A DNA stretch of 21,320 bases from Streptosporangiaceae bacterium (GTDB lineage: Bacteria; Actinomycetota; Actinomycetes; Streptosporangiales; Streptosporangiaceae). A program made the translations under genes and the position numbers. Each line of letters begins with the position of its first letter. Within the stretch, counting starts at the first letter, position 1. This document shows positions 8,045 to 15,294 of this stretch, piece by piece. The notes beneath the pieces were generated by a model, which was not told the origin of the DNA, did no database searches, and saw only the letters and a program-made list of their open reading frames with translations. The stretch is from contig JAICWX010000142.1 of the NCBI GenBank assembly GCA_025934635.1, positions 1 to 21,320 of the forward strand. Reading direction: 5' to 3'.

Positions 8045-9189
8045 CGGGCTCCCACCGCCTCGGTTGACGCTCCAATCTGTTTTACATACCATTTGCCGCT
8101 TTGAAGGTCGACAACCGACATACCATACGTCACTTCGAGTTTCGATGCCATCCCTGGACTTTCGGCCGCGGATCCTGGCTGCTCAGCGATCTGCCATATC
8201 ACGGTCACTGTTATCTGCCTGGTCCTACCGCCCGGCGGCACGACAAGCGCGCTGATCGAGTCGAACGTCACCGCGCGGCCGAGCCCGGTCAGTGCCGCAC
8301 CGGGAGCCAGGAACCGGTTCAGCGCGGCGCTATCACCACCAGCGTAGGCCTGGAAAAAGGCCGGCAGCTCATTCATCAGCTGACTTCGGGCCACCTTGTC
8401 CGAGCCGCGCGGGGCGGGCGTGGCCGGCGGCAGGATCCGCGGGGGCGCGGGCAGCCAGGCCGGCTCGCCGGTGACCACCAGGCCGCCGCCGGCGGCGGCC
8501 ACCGGCACCCCCAGCTCCGTGAGCTGGCCGCTGATCAGGGCGAGCAGCGTGACCACGGCATGCCGCGGATCGGTGACCTTGATGCCCGCGACCTGCAAGG
8601 CCTGCAGGTTGACCTGGCCGACGCCGTTCCAGCCCAGGTTGGGATCGGCGGCCGCGACGCTGGGCGGTACGAACGCCTGCAGGGCCTGTTCCCGCTGGAG
8701 GAGGCTCTGCGGGCTGAACCCGAAATAGACCCGGCCGAACTCGGTGGCGTAAGCCTCGGCCAGGGCCACGGGAAACTGCCCGGCGGCCGCATTCCCCGGC
8801 TGGGTCCCGCCGCCGCCGGCCGGCGCGAGCGGGCGGTCGAAGACGATCGCGGTGAGGCCGCGGAACACGATGACCAGCAGGGCCGCCCAGAGCACGATCC
8901 GCAGCGGCCACAGCAGCCACCGGCCGCCCGCGCCGCGGCTACCCGGGCCGAAGGCCGCGCGGGCGGCTACCGTACCGTCCGCCTGCACGCCCGCGAGGAA
9001 CGGATCCATCTCGTCGTAGGGCGCCGTCTCGCCGTACCATCCCCTGTCGTCGCAGGGGGCCCGATCGCCGTAGGCGGCCTGGTCACCGTACAAGGCCCGG
9101 GCCGCAGGACGTGGCGGAACCAGTCCCGCCGGATCGGGATAGTACGCACCAGACCGCTCTCCGTTACCGGATGCCGGCCCGCGAACCAT
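8041..9189 (-). CDS. TcpC-like conjugative transfer protein
   Basis: A 382-residue bitopic protein. Residues 1-85 are a hydrophilic cytoplasmic region with short Tyr/Gly/Asp repeats (YGDQAAYGDRAP). A single membrane helix follows at about 90-116 (WLLWPLRIVLWAALLVIVF). The extracytoplasmic part has the TcpC layout of two NTF2-like domains, including FGRVYFGF near 155, a conserved central VKVTDPRHAVVTL-like strand, and a C-terminal VTYGMSVVDLQSGKWYVKQI end. TcpC (Tn916 Orf13/VirB8-like) proteins scaffold the transfer channel. The frame is open to 9609, but I chose the ATG at 9189 because GGAGG lies 4 nt upstream and the extra 140 residues look non-coding. It is the first clear gene of the minus-strand cluster. 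Confidence 0.88.
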   Translation of the reverse strand: MVRGPASGNGERSGAYYPDPAGLVPPRPAARALYGDQAAYGDRAPCDDRGWYGETAPYDEMDPFLAGVQADGTVAARAAFGPGSRGAGGRWLLWPLRIVLWAALLVIVFRGLTAIVFDRPLAPAGGGGTQPGNAAAGQFPVALAEAYATEFGRVYFGFSPQSLLQREQALQAFVPPSVAAADPNLGWNGVGQVNLQALQVAGIKVTDPRHAVVTLLALISGQLTELGVPVAAAGGGLVVTGEPAWLPAPPRILPPATPAPRGSDKVARSQLMNELPAFFQAYAGGDSAALNRFLAPGAALTGLGRAVTFDSISALVVPPGGRTRQITVTVIWQIAEQPGSAAESPGMASKLEVTYGMSVVDLQSGKWYVKQIGASTEAVGAR

Positions 9190-9798
9190 CACACCTCCGC
9201 ACGTTTCCGCACCGGGGAACCCCGGGGCGGCCGTCCCTTTCGTGCTGGCCTCGCGCTCCATTGTGCGCCAAGAAGTCACGGTGCGGAACCGGATACAGCC
9301 GAACACCGGAGCATCTGCACGGACAAAACGACCAGCAACCCTGATACGTTCCGGACACGCAGAGGGTTCAGCCGAGTTCGGAACGTGTTCGGACAGGCCG
9401 GCTGCGGGCACCTTCTCGCCGATACGCCGGACAGCAGACCGCGCACGGGTTCGGCTGGCGGCATATTCCCAGGTAGCCGCCGTTTTACTAGCCAGCCGAC
9501 AGCCGGGGCGGATCGGGCTCGCGCCCCGGGGACCCGGTCCGGGCGGCACGCGGCCCCAGCCACCCGCCATCGCCCGGTCGCTACCGTTTGACCTGCGAGA
9601 ACTTATCATCCAGCACCCGAAGCCTTAACGATTTCTTACGCCACCCTCGGCCCTCGTTCCGCACGGTGCGCGATCACATCCTGGTCGCCCCGCACGCCAG
9701 GGCGTCATTGTCGTCACATCCGGCCACCCGGCAACGGGAAGCACCTGAAATAACCCCTGATTCGCATGTCTAGTCAAGTCAGCTCGCCTGAAGAATTC
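9190..9798 (-). other. Long leader or gene-free stretch before the tcpC-like gene
   Basis: About 600 bases between the candidate promoter and the tcpC-like start contain no ORF I believe: the open frame (to 9609) has atypical composition and no ribosome-binding site. Short related GTTCGGAA/GTTCCGGA-type words occur near 9348-9392, but I cannot define an operator. If the promoter at 9799-9828 is used, this is an unusually long 5' leader. Confidence 0.4.
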
Positions 9799-9828
9799 AT
9801 TATCGAACACAAATACGATTCATGTCAA
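9799..9828 (-). promoter_or_regulatory. Near-consensus sigma-70-type promoter reading toward the tcpC-like cluster
   Basis: On the minus strand, TTGACA (9828-9823) and GATAAT (9804-9799) are separated by 18 nt. They lie in an AT-rich island (about 9770-9845) that stands out from the GC-rich surroundings. Five to six matches per box is rare by chance in this DNA. The next minus-strand gene is the TcpC-like one. Confidence 0.65.
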
Positions 9829-10181
9829 TATATAGTCGATACGAGGCGGTGGGGCGCGTCGTCTCCGGCCAGGCGGGCGGCCCGGGCCGGGAGGGCGCCG
9901 GCGCCCCGCCCCCGCGCCGAGCGCGGCATCACGCCGCCATGGATACCGCGCTACCCTCCGCCCGCGCTCACTCTCCGTTCACGCTGAACCCCGGCCGCGC
10001 GGGCCAGCTCCGCGACGTCGCCGCCGCTTCGCCGCCTCGTGGCTGAACTCTCCGCCGGGCTGGCACCAGGCCGGCCGCCCGGCCGCCCCGGACGGCGGCA
10101 GCGCTCCGCTGGATTACAGTGGCGGCACGGGCCGCCATCCGTTTCGCGGGCTTTGCGTCGCACCGAAGGGGGCAGCAAGCG

Positions 10182-10520
10182 ATGGGACCAGGCGTCATGC
10201 TCATGGTTGTCGCCGTTGCGCTGGCCTGCGCCTTCGCCGGGCAGGCGATCGGGCGGCCGAAAGGCTACCCGGGCGCCGGCTTCGCGATAGGCCTGCTGCT
10301 GGGCGTCTTCGGAGTCGTGATCGTCGCCTTGATGCCGGAAACCGAGGCGGTGAAGGCCGTCCGGGCCCAGTGGCAGTACGAGGCACAGGTGGCCGAGGCG
10401 CAACGGCAGTACGAGATCCAGGCCGAGGCGGCAAGAAGAGCCGGGTACCCGTTCACGCCCCAGCCGCCGCCGGGACCGTGGCCGCCGCCGTACCAGGACT
10501 GGCCGCCTCCCAACCCCTGA
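10182..10520 (+). CDS. Small membrane protein with proline-rich tail, unknown function
   Basis: A 112-residue protein. Two hydrophobic helices (about 4-24 and 31-51) are joined by a GRPKGYPGAG turn. A charged helix rich in Gln/Glu/Ala follows (about 55-85; AQWQYEAQVAEAQRQYEIQ, likely coiled coil), then a proline-rich end (QPPPGPWPPPYQDWPPPNP). The ATG at 10182 has a GGGGG stretch about 11 nt upstream; an ATG at 10197 is an alternative start. The helix-turn-helix hairpin with a G-rich second helix resembles many small actinobacterial membrane proteins, but I do not recognise a named family. It is transcribed away from the transfer cluster and may be unrelated to it. Confidence 0.7.
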   Translation: MGPGVMLMVVAVALACAFAGQAIGRPKGYPGAGFAIGLLLGVFGVVIVALMPETEAVKAVRAQWQYEAQVAEAQRQYEIQAEAARRAGYPFTPQPPPGPWPPPYQDWPPPNP

Positions 10521-10669
10521 CACACCGGGTCGGCCTCCACTCTGCCGCACTGGCATTCTCCCGCGTGAACTGCGGTTTCAGCCGCCGTTCCAGCGCCGCT
10601 CCGGGGCCGCATCAGCCGCAGGTGCCACACTGCGCCCAAGGGTCCGGACCAGGTACTTACAATGAGGCA

Positions 10670-10719
10670 TTGAAATGTTACTGTATGGAATTGTTAATGG
10701 TTACAGGGGTGGTAACCAT
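10670..10719 (+). promoter_or_regulatory. Possible promoter with an 8-bp inverted-repeat operator
   Basis: TTGAAA (10670-10675) and GTTAAT (10693-10698) are spaced 17 nt in an AT-rich patch. Immediately overlapping downstream, ATGGTTAC (10697-10704) and GTAACCAT (10712-10719) form a perfect inverted repeat with a 7-nt spacer. The arrangement is that expected for a repressor site overlapping a promoter of the gene starting at 10733. Apart from this element, 10521-10732 holds no gene I can support. Confidence 0.5.
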
Positions 10720-10732
10720 CGGGGGAGGAAAC

Positions 10733-11038
10733 GTGGGTCTGTGGTGGGTGCCGATTGGCCTGGCCGCCTGGTTGTTGGTCGCGATCGTGGCAGCGCTGTG
10801 CATCGGCCCGGTTCTGCGGCGCAGCTCTGAGGCCAGGAAAGCTCTCGACCAGCAGCTGAAAGATCGATCAGGTGCCCCAGAGCCGTCCCAGGACGAGTGG
10901 CCGACCGTGCCGGCATCGCGGAGCGCCGGGGCAAGCGGCGCCGAGCCCTCTGTGCGCCCGGCGGGCCTGCAGGTCCCGCCGCCATCAGACGGCGCTGACG
11001 CTTCCACGTCGAAGCGGAGCCCGACCAGGTTTCGCTGA
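10733..11038 (+). CDS. Small single-helix membrane protein, unknown function
   Basis: A 101-residue protein with one N-terminal membrane helix (residues 3-25, starting WWVPIGLAAWLL) followed by a hydrophilic Ser/Pro/Ala-rich cytoplasmic-looking tail. The GTG at 10733 is preceded by GGGGGAGGAAAC, a strong ribosome-binding site; the frame is open further upstream (ATG 10684), but that would run through the inverted repeat. No family is recognised. The gene lies 110 nt before the SCO6745-family gene. Confidence 0.6.
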   Translation: MGLWWVPIGLAAWLLVAIVAALCIGPVLRRSSEARKALDQQLKDRSGAPEPSQDEWPTVPASRSAGASGAEPSVRPAGLQVPPPSDGADASTSKRSPTRFR

Positions 11039-11134
11039 TCCGATGCCGTCATCAGCGTCGCCCGTCAGGGCGTGGCGACACCAGTGCCGAGGCCGGCTTT
11101 TACCCGGCAGGCCGATGAGTCCCGGTCGCTCGCC

Positions 11135-11140
11135 TAGTCT
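11135..11140 (+). promoter_or_regulatory. Candidate -10 box for a leaderless SCO6745-family mRNA
   Basis: TAGTCT fits the TANNNT -10 pattern and ends 8 nt before the ATG at 11149. No purine-rich ribosome-binding site is present in the intervening gaccagtc, so transcription probably begins at or beside the start codon. No convincing -35 box is seen. Confidence 0.45.
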
Positions 11141-11148
11141 GACCAGTC

Positions 11149-11982
11149 ATGACGACTGCGACAACCGCCCGCCGCCTGTTCGAGCTCCTGGAGCCGATCT
11201 GCCTGGTCACCTTCATGGCCGAGGAGTGCAACGAGGAGATGGCCGCGCTCGGCCACCGCACCTACTGGGACGGCTACTTCGCCAGCCGCGCCGCGCCGCT
11301 GGGACGGGTGCCGGCCCCCGTCGTGCACGCGGCCTTCTACAACTTCGCCGACGGCGAGGCCGCGCGGCACATCCCGAGCGCCTGGGAGAAGATCCCGCCC
11401 GAGGCATCCATCGCCGCCCGCGAGCGGGGCAGCACGGCCTCGCTACGACGGATCCTCGGCGACGAGCTGGCCGGTTCCCCCGGCCTGAGTCGCGCCGCCG
11501 ACCTGACCACCAAGGCCGCGACGAGCGCGCCCACGGCAGGCCGGGTGATGTACGCCGGCATGCGCACCCTTCCGGTGCCCAGCGACCCGGTCGCCCGGCT
11601 GTGGCACTCCGCGACCATGCTGCGCGAGCATCGCGGCGACGGGCACATCGCCGCTCTGGTCGGCGCGCGCATCGGCGGCACCGAGGCGCACGTGCTCACC
11701 GCGCTGGATATGGGCATCCACCCGCCGGAGTCGTTCGGGCGCATCCACCACCTGCCGAAAAAGCGGCTGGCGGAGGTCATGGACGGGCTGCGCGAGCGCG
11801 GTCTGGTCGACGCCGACGGCTATTTCACCGACGCCGGCCGCGCGACCAAGCAACGCATCGAAGCCCTCACCGACGAGCTCGCCGCCCCGCCGTACGATGC
11901 CCTATCCCCGGCCGAGCTCGACGAGCTGATCGCCGAGCTCGACCCCATCACCGCGAGGCTGGTGGCCACGGGATCGCAATGA
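11149..11982 (+). CDS. SCO6745-family protein
   Basis: A 277-residue soluble protein beginning with ARRLFELLEPICLVTFMAEECNEEMAALGHRTYWDGYFASRAAPLG, the hallmark of the SCO6745 family: helical N-terminal half with conserved Tyr/Trp/Asp/Gly/Tyr residues and a second half resembling a winged helix (about 200-250, LPKKRLAEVMDGLRERGLVDADGYFTDAGR). The latter suggests kinship with MarR-like folds, but the molecular function is not established to my knowledge. Length is about what I expect for the family. It converges with ychF, with 43 nt between the stops and no clear terminator. The ATG at 11149 is the only sensible start. Confidence 0.8.
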   Translation: MTTATTARRLFELLEPICLVTFMAEECNEEMAALGHRTYWDGYFASRAAPLGRVPAPVVHAAFYNFADGEAARHIPSAWEKIPPEASIAARERGSTASLRRILGDELAGSPGLSRAADLTTKAATSAPTAGRVMYAGMRTLPVPSDPVARLWHSATMLREHRGDGHIAALVGARIGGTEAHVLTALDMGIHPPESFGRIHHLPKKRLAEVMDGLRERGLVDADGYFTDAGRATKQRIEALTDELAAPPYDALSPAELDELIAELDPITARLVATGSQ

Positions 11983-12025
11983 CGAACGGCGGCCGGGCCG
12001 AAGAATCACCGGTGCGGACCTGGGC

Positions 12026-13117
12026 TCAGACGTTGAAGCGGAACTCGACGACGTCGCCGTCGCGCATGATGTAGTCCTTGCCCTCGATGCGCGCCTTGCC
12101 GACGGCCCGGGCGGCGGGCAGCGAGCCGGCCGCGATCAGGTCGTCGTAGGAGACCACCTCGGCCTTGATGAAGCCGCGCTGGAAGTCGGTGTGGATGACG
12201 CCGGCCGCCTCGGGGGCGGTCGCCCCGGCCCGGATCTCCCAGGCCCGGGTCTCCTTCGGACCCGCGGTGAGGAAGGTCTGCAGGCCCAGCGCGCGGAACC
12301 CGGCCCGGGCCAGCTGGGCCAGCCCCGGCTCGCCCATCCCGGCCTCGGCCAGCAGTTCGGCCGCCTCGTCCTCGGGCAGCTCGGCCAGGTCGGCCTCGGT
12401 CTTGGCGTCCAGGAAGATCGCCTCGGCCGGAGTGACCAGCTCGGTCAGGCGCTTGCGCAGGTCATCGTCGGCCAGCTCGGCCACGTCCACGTTGAACACG
12501 TACAGGAACGGCTTGGCCGTCAGCAGGTGCAGCTCGCGCAGCGCGTGCAGGTCGATTTTCGCGGCCGCGGCGCCGGCGATGAGGGCGGTCCCGGAATCCA
12601 GCAGCCGCTGCGCCGCCTCGGCGGCCGCCACCGTCTGCGCCTTCTCGGGGTCCTTGGCGAACTTGGTCTCCTTGACCAGCCGCGGCAGCGCCTTCTCCAG
12701 GGTCTGCAGGTCGGCCAGGATCAGCTCGGTGATGACGGTCTCGATGTCGCGTTCCGGTGACACGTCACCGTCCACGTGCGTCACATCCGGGTCGGCGAAG
12801 ACCCGCACCACCTGGCAGATCGCGTCGGTCTCGCGGATGTGGGCGAGGAACTGGTTACCCAGCCCCTGCCCCTGCGAGGCGCCGCGGACCAGGCCGGCGA
12901 TGTCGGTGAAGCGCACGCTGGCCGGCACGATCCGGGCCGAGTCGTACAGCTTGGCCAGCTCGGCCAGCCGCGGATCGGGCACGCCGACCACGCCCACGTT
13001 CGGCTCGATCGTGGCGAACGGGTAGTTCGACGCCAGCGCGCTGGCCCGGGTCAGCGCATTGAACAAGGTGGACTTGCCGACGTTGGGCAGGCCGACAATC
13101 CCGATAGACAGACTCAC
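12026..13117 (-). CDS. ychF: Redox-responsive P-loop ATPase YchF (Obg-related)
   Basis: A 363-residue protein, the same length as E. coli YchF. G1 is GLPNVGKST at residues 9-17, G3 is DIAGLVRGA, and the usual NKxD specificity motif is absent, replaced by FNVDVAEL, as in YchF proteins, which prefer ATP. The helical insertion lies in the middle. The C-terminal TGS domain shows GVIHTDFQRGFIKAEVVSYDDL and ends KDYIMRDGDVVEFRFNV. YchF binds ribosomes and modulates stress and translation responses. The frame is open to 13285, but the GTG at 13117 gives the family length and follows a TAAACT box by 7 nt, suggesting a leaderless transcript. No ribosome-binding site is seen. Confidence 0.96.
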   Translation of the reverse strand: MSLSIGIVGLPNVGKSTLFNALTRASALASNYPFATIEPNVGVVGVPDPRLAELAKLYDSARIVPASVRFTDIAGLVRGASQGQGLGNQFLAHIRETDAICQVVRVFADPDVTHVDGDVSPERDIETVITELILADLQTLEKALPRLVKETKFAKDPEKAQTVAAAEAAQRLLDSGTALIAGAAAAKIDLHALRELHLLTAKPFLYVFNVDVAELADDDLRKRLTELVTPAEAIFLDAKTEADLAELPEDEAAELLAEAGMGEPGLAQLARAGFRALGLQTFLTAGPKETRAWEIRAGATAPEAAGVIHTDFQRGFIKAEVVSYDDLIAAGSLPAARAVGKARIEGKDYIMRDGDVVEFRFNV

Positions 13118-13124
13118 CCGCGCG

Positions 13125-13130
13125 AGTTTA
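13125..13130 (-). promoter_or_regulatory. Candidate -10 box for leaderless ychF mRNA
   Basis: TAAACT on the minus strand fits TANNNT and lies 7 nt before the GTG start. The intervening bases (cgcgcgg) contain no Shine-Dalgarno match. No clear -35 box. Confidence 0.5.
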
Positions 13131-13239
13131 GTGCCGCGGGCAGAGCGCCTTGGGCGGTGCGACCGCCCGGCTCGCGGGGCGGGTGTTGCCCGTGGTGCGC
13201 CTGGTGCCCTGCTGCGGATCCCGGACGGCGCGGCTAACG

Positions 13240-13292
13240 GCATCGATGGAGCATCAATGCTGGTCCCGCGACATCGATGGAGCATCCATGTC
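13240..13292. promoter_or_regulatory. Two near-identical palindromes 31 bp apart upstream of ychF
   Basis: Site 1 (13240-13260) is GCATCGATG-gag-CATCAATGC and site 2 (13270-13292) is GACATCGATG-gag-CATCCATGTC. Each has a single mismatched pair, and the core ATCGATGGAGCATC is identical. The centres (13250, 13281) are 31 bp apart, about three helical turns, as for a regulator binding both sites on one DNA face. They lie 120-170 bp upstream of ychF and about 205 bp beyond the stop of the ThDP enzyme gene. Confidence 0.6.
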
Positions 13293-13426
13293 GTAGCCGG
13301 GGGCGCGATGAGGGCCGGCGAGGGGCGACGGGTGGGGTCGGCGGTGTGGATGGGGCTGCTGAGGACAGTGGGGCGGAATCTGGGGTGGAGAACCTGGGGC
13401 CGGATTTCGAGTGGGCGGAGAAACTC

Positions 13427-13511
13427 GACCGGGCTTCGGGGGGCGGAGAACCGGGCTTCGGGTGAGGGGGCTGGAACCGGGCTTCGGGTGAGGGGCTAGA
13501 ACTGGGCTTGG
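13427..13511. repeat. Direct repeats spanning the 3' end of the ThDP enzyme gene
   Basis: A unit of 25-26 bp starting gaaccgggcttcgggtgagg occurs at 13448-13473 and 13474-13498. A diverged copy begins at 13427 (gaccgggcttcgg) and a partial one at 13499 (gaactgggcttgg). The stop codon of the minus-strand gene (13498-13496) lies at the end of the second unit. The surrounding 13300-13447 is G-rich on the plus strand with looser repeats of ggggcgga/ggggtgga, and holds no gene. Confidence 0.65.
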
Positions 13512-15151
13512 TACTGGGCGGGGTTGATGCGGGCTTCGATGATGAGGGGGCGGGAGCGGGTGGCGAAGCCGGACAGGGCTTTTTCCAGGGCGGCCGGGGT
13601 GTCGGCCCGGATGCCGTCGCAGCCGGTGGCCTCGGCCAGGGCGACCAGGTCCATGCCGTCCATCCGGGTGGCGGTGGGCGGGTAGCCGACCGACTGCTGG
13701 CGCAGCTCGATCCGGTTCAGGCTGCCGTCGGCGAACACCACCACGGTGACCGGCAGGCCCAGCGACGAGGCGATCCGCATCTCGGTCGCCGCCATGGCGA
13801 AGCCGCCGTCGCCGACCAGGGCGAGCACCGGCCGGTCGGGCCGGGTGAGCCGGGCCGCGATCGCCGCGGGAACGCCGAACCCCATGGCCGACAGGCCGTT
13901 GGGGATCAGCACCGAGCGGGGCTCATCGGCCTGCCAGGCCTGGCCCGCCATGATCTTGTGCGAGCCGACGTCGGTGGCCAGGATCGTGCCGGGCGGCGCG
14001 GCCTCCCGGGCGATCGTGACCACGTCCGAGGGGTTGAGGCTGCCCGCGGCCCGGCCGGCCTGCCAGGCCGCGCGCAGCCGGGCCCGGTGCGCGGCCACCG
14101 CGGCCTCGTCCCACCGGGGCTCCCCCGTCCACTGGGCGGTCAGCCAGCCGAGCAGCGCCCCGACGTGACCGACCAGCTCGTGCGCGGCGGCGTAGACCTG
14201 GTCGGTGTTCGGCACCGTGTCCAGGTGCAGCACCGGGGTGCTGACCGACCACGGGCTGATCAGCTCGACCGGGTCGAAGCCCGCGGCCAGGATCAGGTCG
14301 GCCCCGGCCAGCAGGTCCCAGACGACCTGGTAGCCCGCCATGTCGAGCACGCCGGCGAAGTAGGGGTGGTCCTCGGGAAAGACCCCCTTGGCCATCGGCG
14401 AGACCACGACCGGGATCCCGGCCCGCTCGGCCAGCCGGACCAGGTCCGGGCCCGCGGCGCAGCGCAGCGCGGCGATGCCCGCCAGCAGCACCGGGCGGCG
14501 GGCCGCCGCCAGCGTCCGCAGCGGGTCACCGTCGCCGTAGACGTCCACCGTGCCGGCCGCCGGGGCCAGCGGGGGCAGCCGGACCTCGCCGCCGGCCTCC
14601 GAGCCGCCGGCCGGGGCTCCGCCGGCCGGGACGGGCCAGGCGTCGGCGGTCACGGTCAGGCTGACGGCGCCGGGGCGCTCGGCCACGGCGGTCCGCAGCG
14701 CCTTGCGGATGACGGTGTCGGCCGACGCCGGGTCCAGCCGCAGCGCCAGCTTGCTGACCGGCGCGAACATCCGGCCGTGGTCCACCACCTGGTGGGTGAA
14801 GAACTGCTCGCGGGAGCTCTCGATCTGACCGGAGACGGCCAGCAGCGGCACCCGGTCCAGGGTGGCCGCGGCCACGCCGTTCAGCACCGCGGTCGACCCG
14901 GGGCCCAGGGTGGACAGGCAGACACCAAGGTTCCCGCCGGTCATCGCGGCCGCCTCGGCCATGAACGCGGCCGTGCCCTCCCGGACCGCGGACACCATCG
15001 CGATGCCGCGGTGGGTCACCGCCTCCATGATGTCGATGACGGACTCGCCGGGGTAGCCGAACACGTGCCGCACCCCGGCCGCGTGCAGGTACCCGGCCAG
15101 CCGGGCGGCGGTGGATCCGGGGACCGGGGCGGATTCGGGCAGCTGGGCCAT
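13496..15151 (-). CDS. Thiamine-diphosphate-dependent enzyme, acetolactate synthase-like
   Basis: A 551-residue enzyme with the three-domain layout of the pyruvate-oxidase/acetohydroxyacid-synthase group. The N-terminal pyrimidine-binding domain carries HVFGYPGESVIDIMEA and the catalytic glutamate in VREGTAAFMAEAAA (Glu58). The central domain contains RRPVLLAGIAALRC. The C-terminal diphosphate-binding domain has the GDGGFAMAATEM motif at about 446-457, ending DGSLNRI at about 477, with the metal-binding Asp and Asn positions kept. The usual FAD-site and herbicide-loop features cannot be judged by eye, so it could be a decarboxylase, oxidase or carboligase. The frame is open to 15286; I chose the ATG at 15151 because the region before it is low-complexity. 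No ribosome-binding site is evident; CACAAT six nt upstream may be a leaderless -10. It is divergent from rmuC. Confidence 0.87.
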   Translation of the reverse strand: MAQLPESAPVPGSTAARLAGYLHAAGVRHVFGYPGESVIDIMEAVTHRGIAMVSAVREGTAAFMAEAAAMTGGNLGVCLSTLGPGSTAVLNGVAAATLDRVPLLAVSGQIESSREQFFTHQVVDHGRMFAPVSKLALRLDPASADTVIRKALRTAVAERPGAVSLTVTADAWPVPAGGAPAGGSEAGGEVRLPPLAPAAGTVDVYGDGDPLRTLAAARRPVLLAGIAALRCAAGPDLVRLAERAGIPVVVSPMAKGVFPEDHPYFAGVLDMAGYQVVWDLLAGADLILAAGFDPVELISPWSVSTPVLHLDTVPNTDQVYAAAHELVGHVGALLGWLTAQWTGEPRWDEAAVAAHRARLRAAWQAGRAAGSLNPSDVVTIAREAAPPGTILATDVGSHKIMAGQAWQADEPRSVLIPNGLSAMGFGVPAAIAARLTRPDRPVLALVGDGGFAMAATEMRIASSLGLPVTVVVFADGSLNRIELRQQSVGYPPTATRMDGMDLVALAEATGCDGIRADTPAALEKALSGFATRSRPLIIEARINPAQYQAQF

Positions 15152-15294
15152 CGACCCATTGTGCACGCAGGGGGGCGGGGCGGGAACGGAGCCCGTTCGG
15201 TCCGGATTTTTGTGGTGACGGGCGGGGGGCGTTTGGCCGGCGGGCGGGCGTGTCTGCGCCGGGTTGGCCGCCGACGGTGGGATCATCGCTGCAT

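Noticed and set aside
9190..9609. N-terminal extension of the TcpC-like protein to 9609
   Set aside because: No ribosome-binding site, atypical composition, and a good Shine-Dalgarno precedes the ATG at 9189.
9625..9810. 61-residue minus-strand ORF
   Set aside because: Its start lies inside the strong promoter and it lacks coding character.
11044..11110. Hairpin (GTCGCC...GGCGAC) as a terminator after the small membrane gene
   Set aside because: Only a 6-bp stem with an 11-nt loop and no T-run directly after it.
13059..13499. 146-residue plus-strand ORF across the ychF upstream region
   Set aside because: Overlaps ychF and the palindromes and repeats; Arg/Gly-rich, no ribosome-binding site.
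13300..13511. CRISPR-like array
   Set aside because: Units are contiguous direct repeats without unique spacers, and there are no cas genes.
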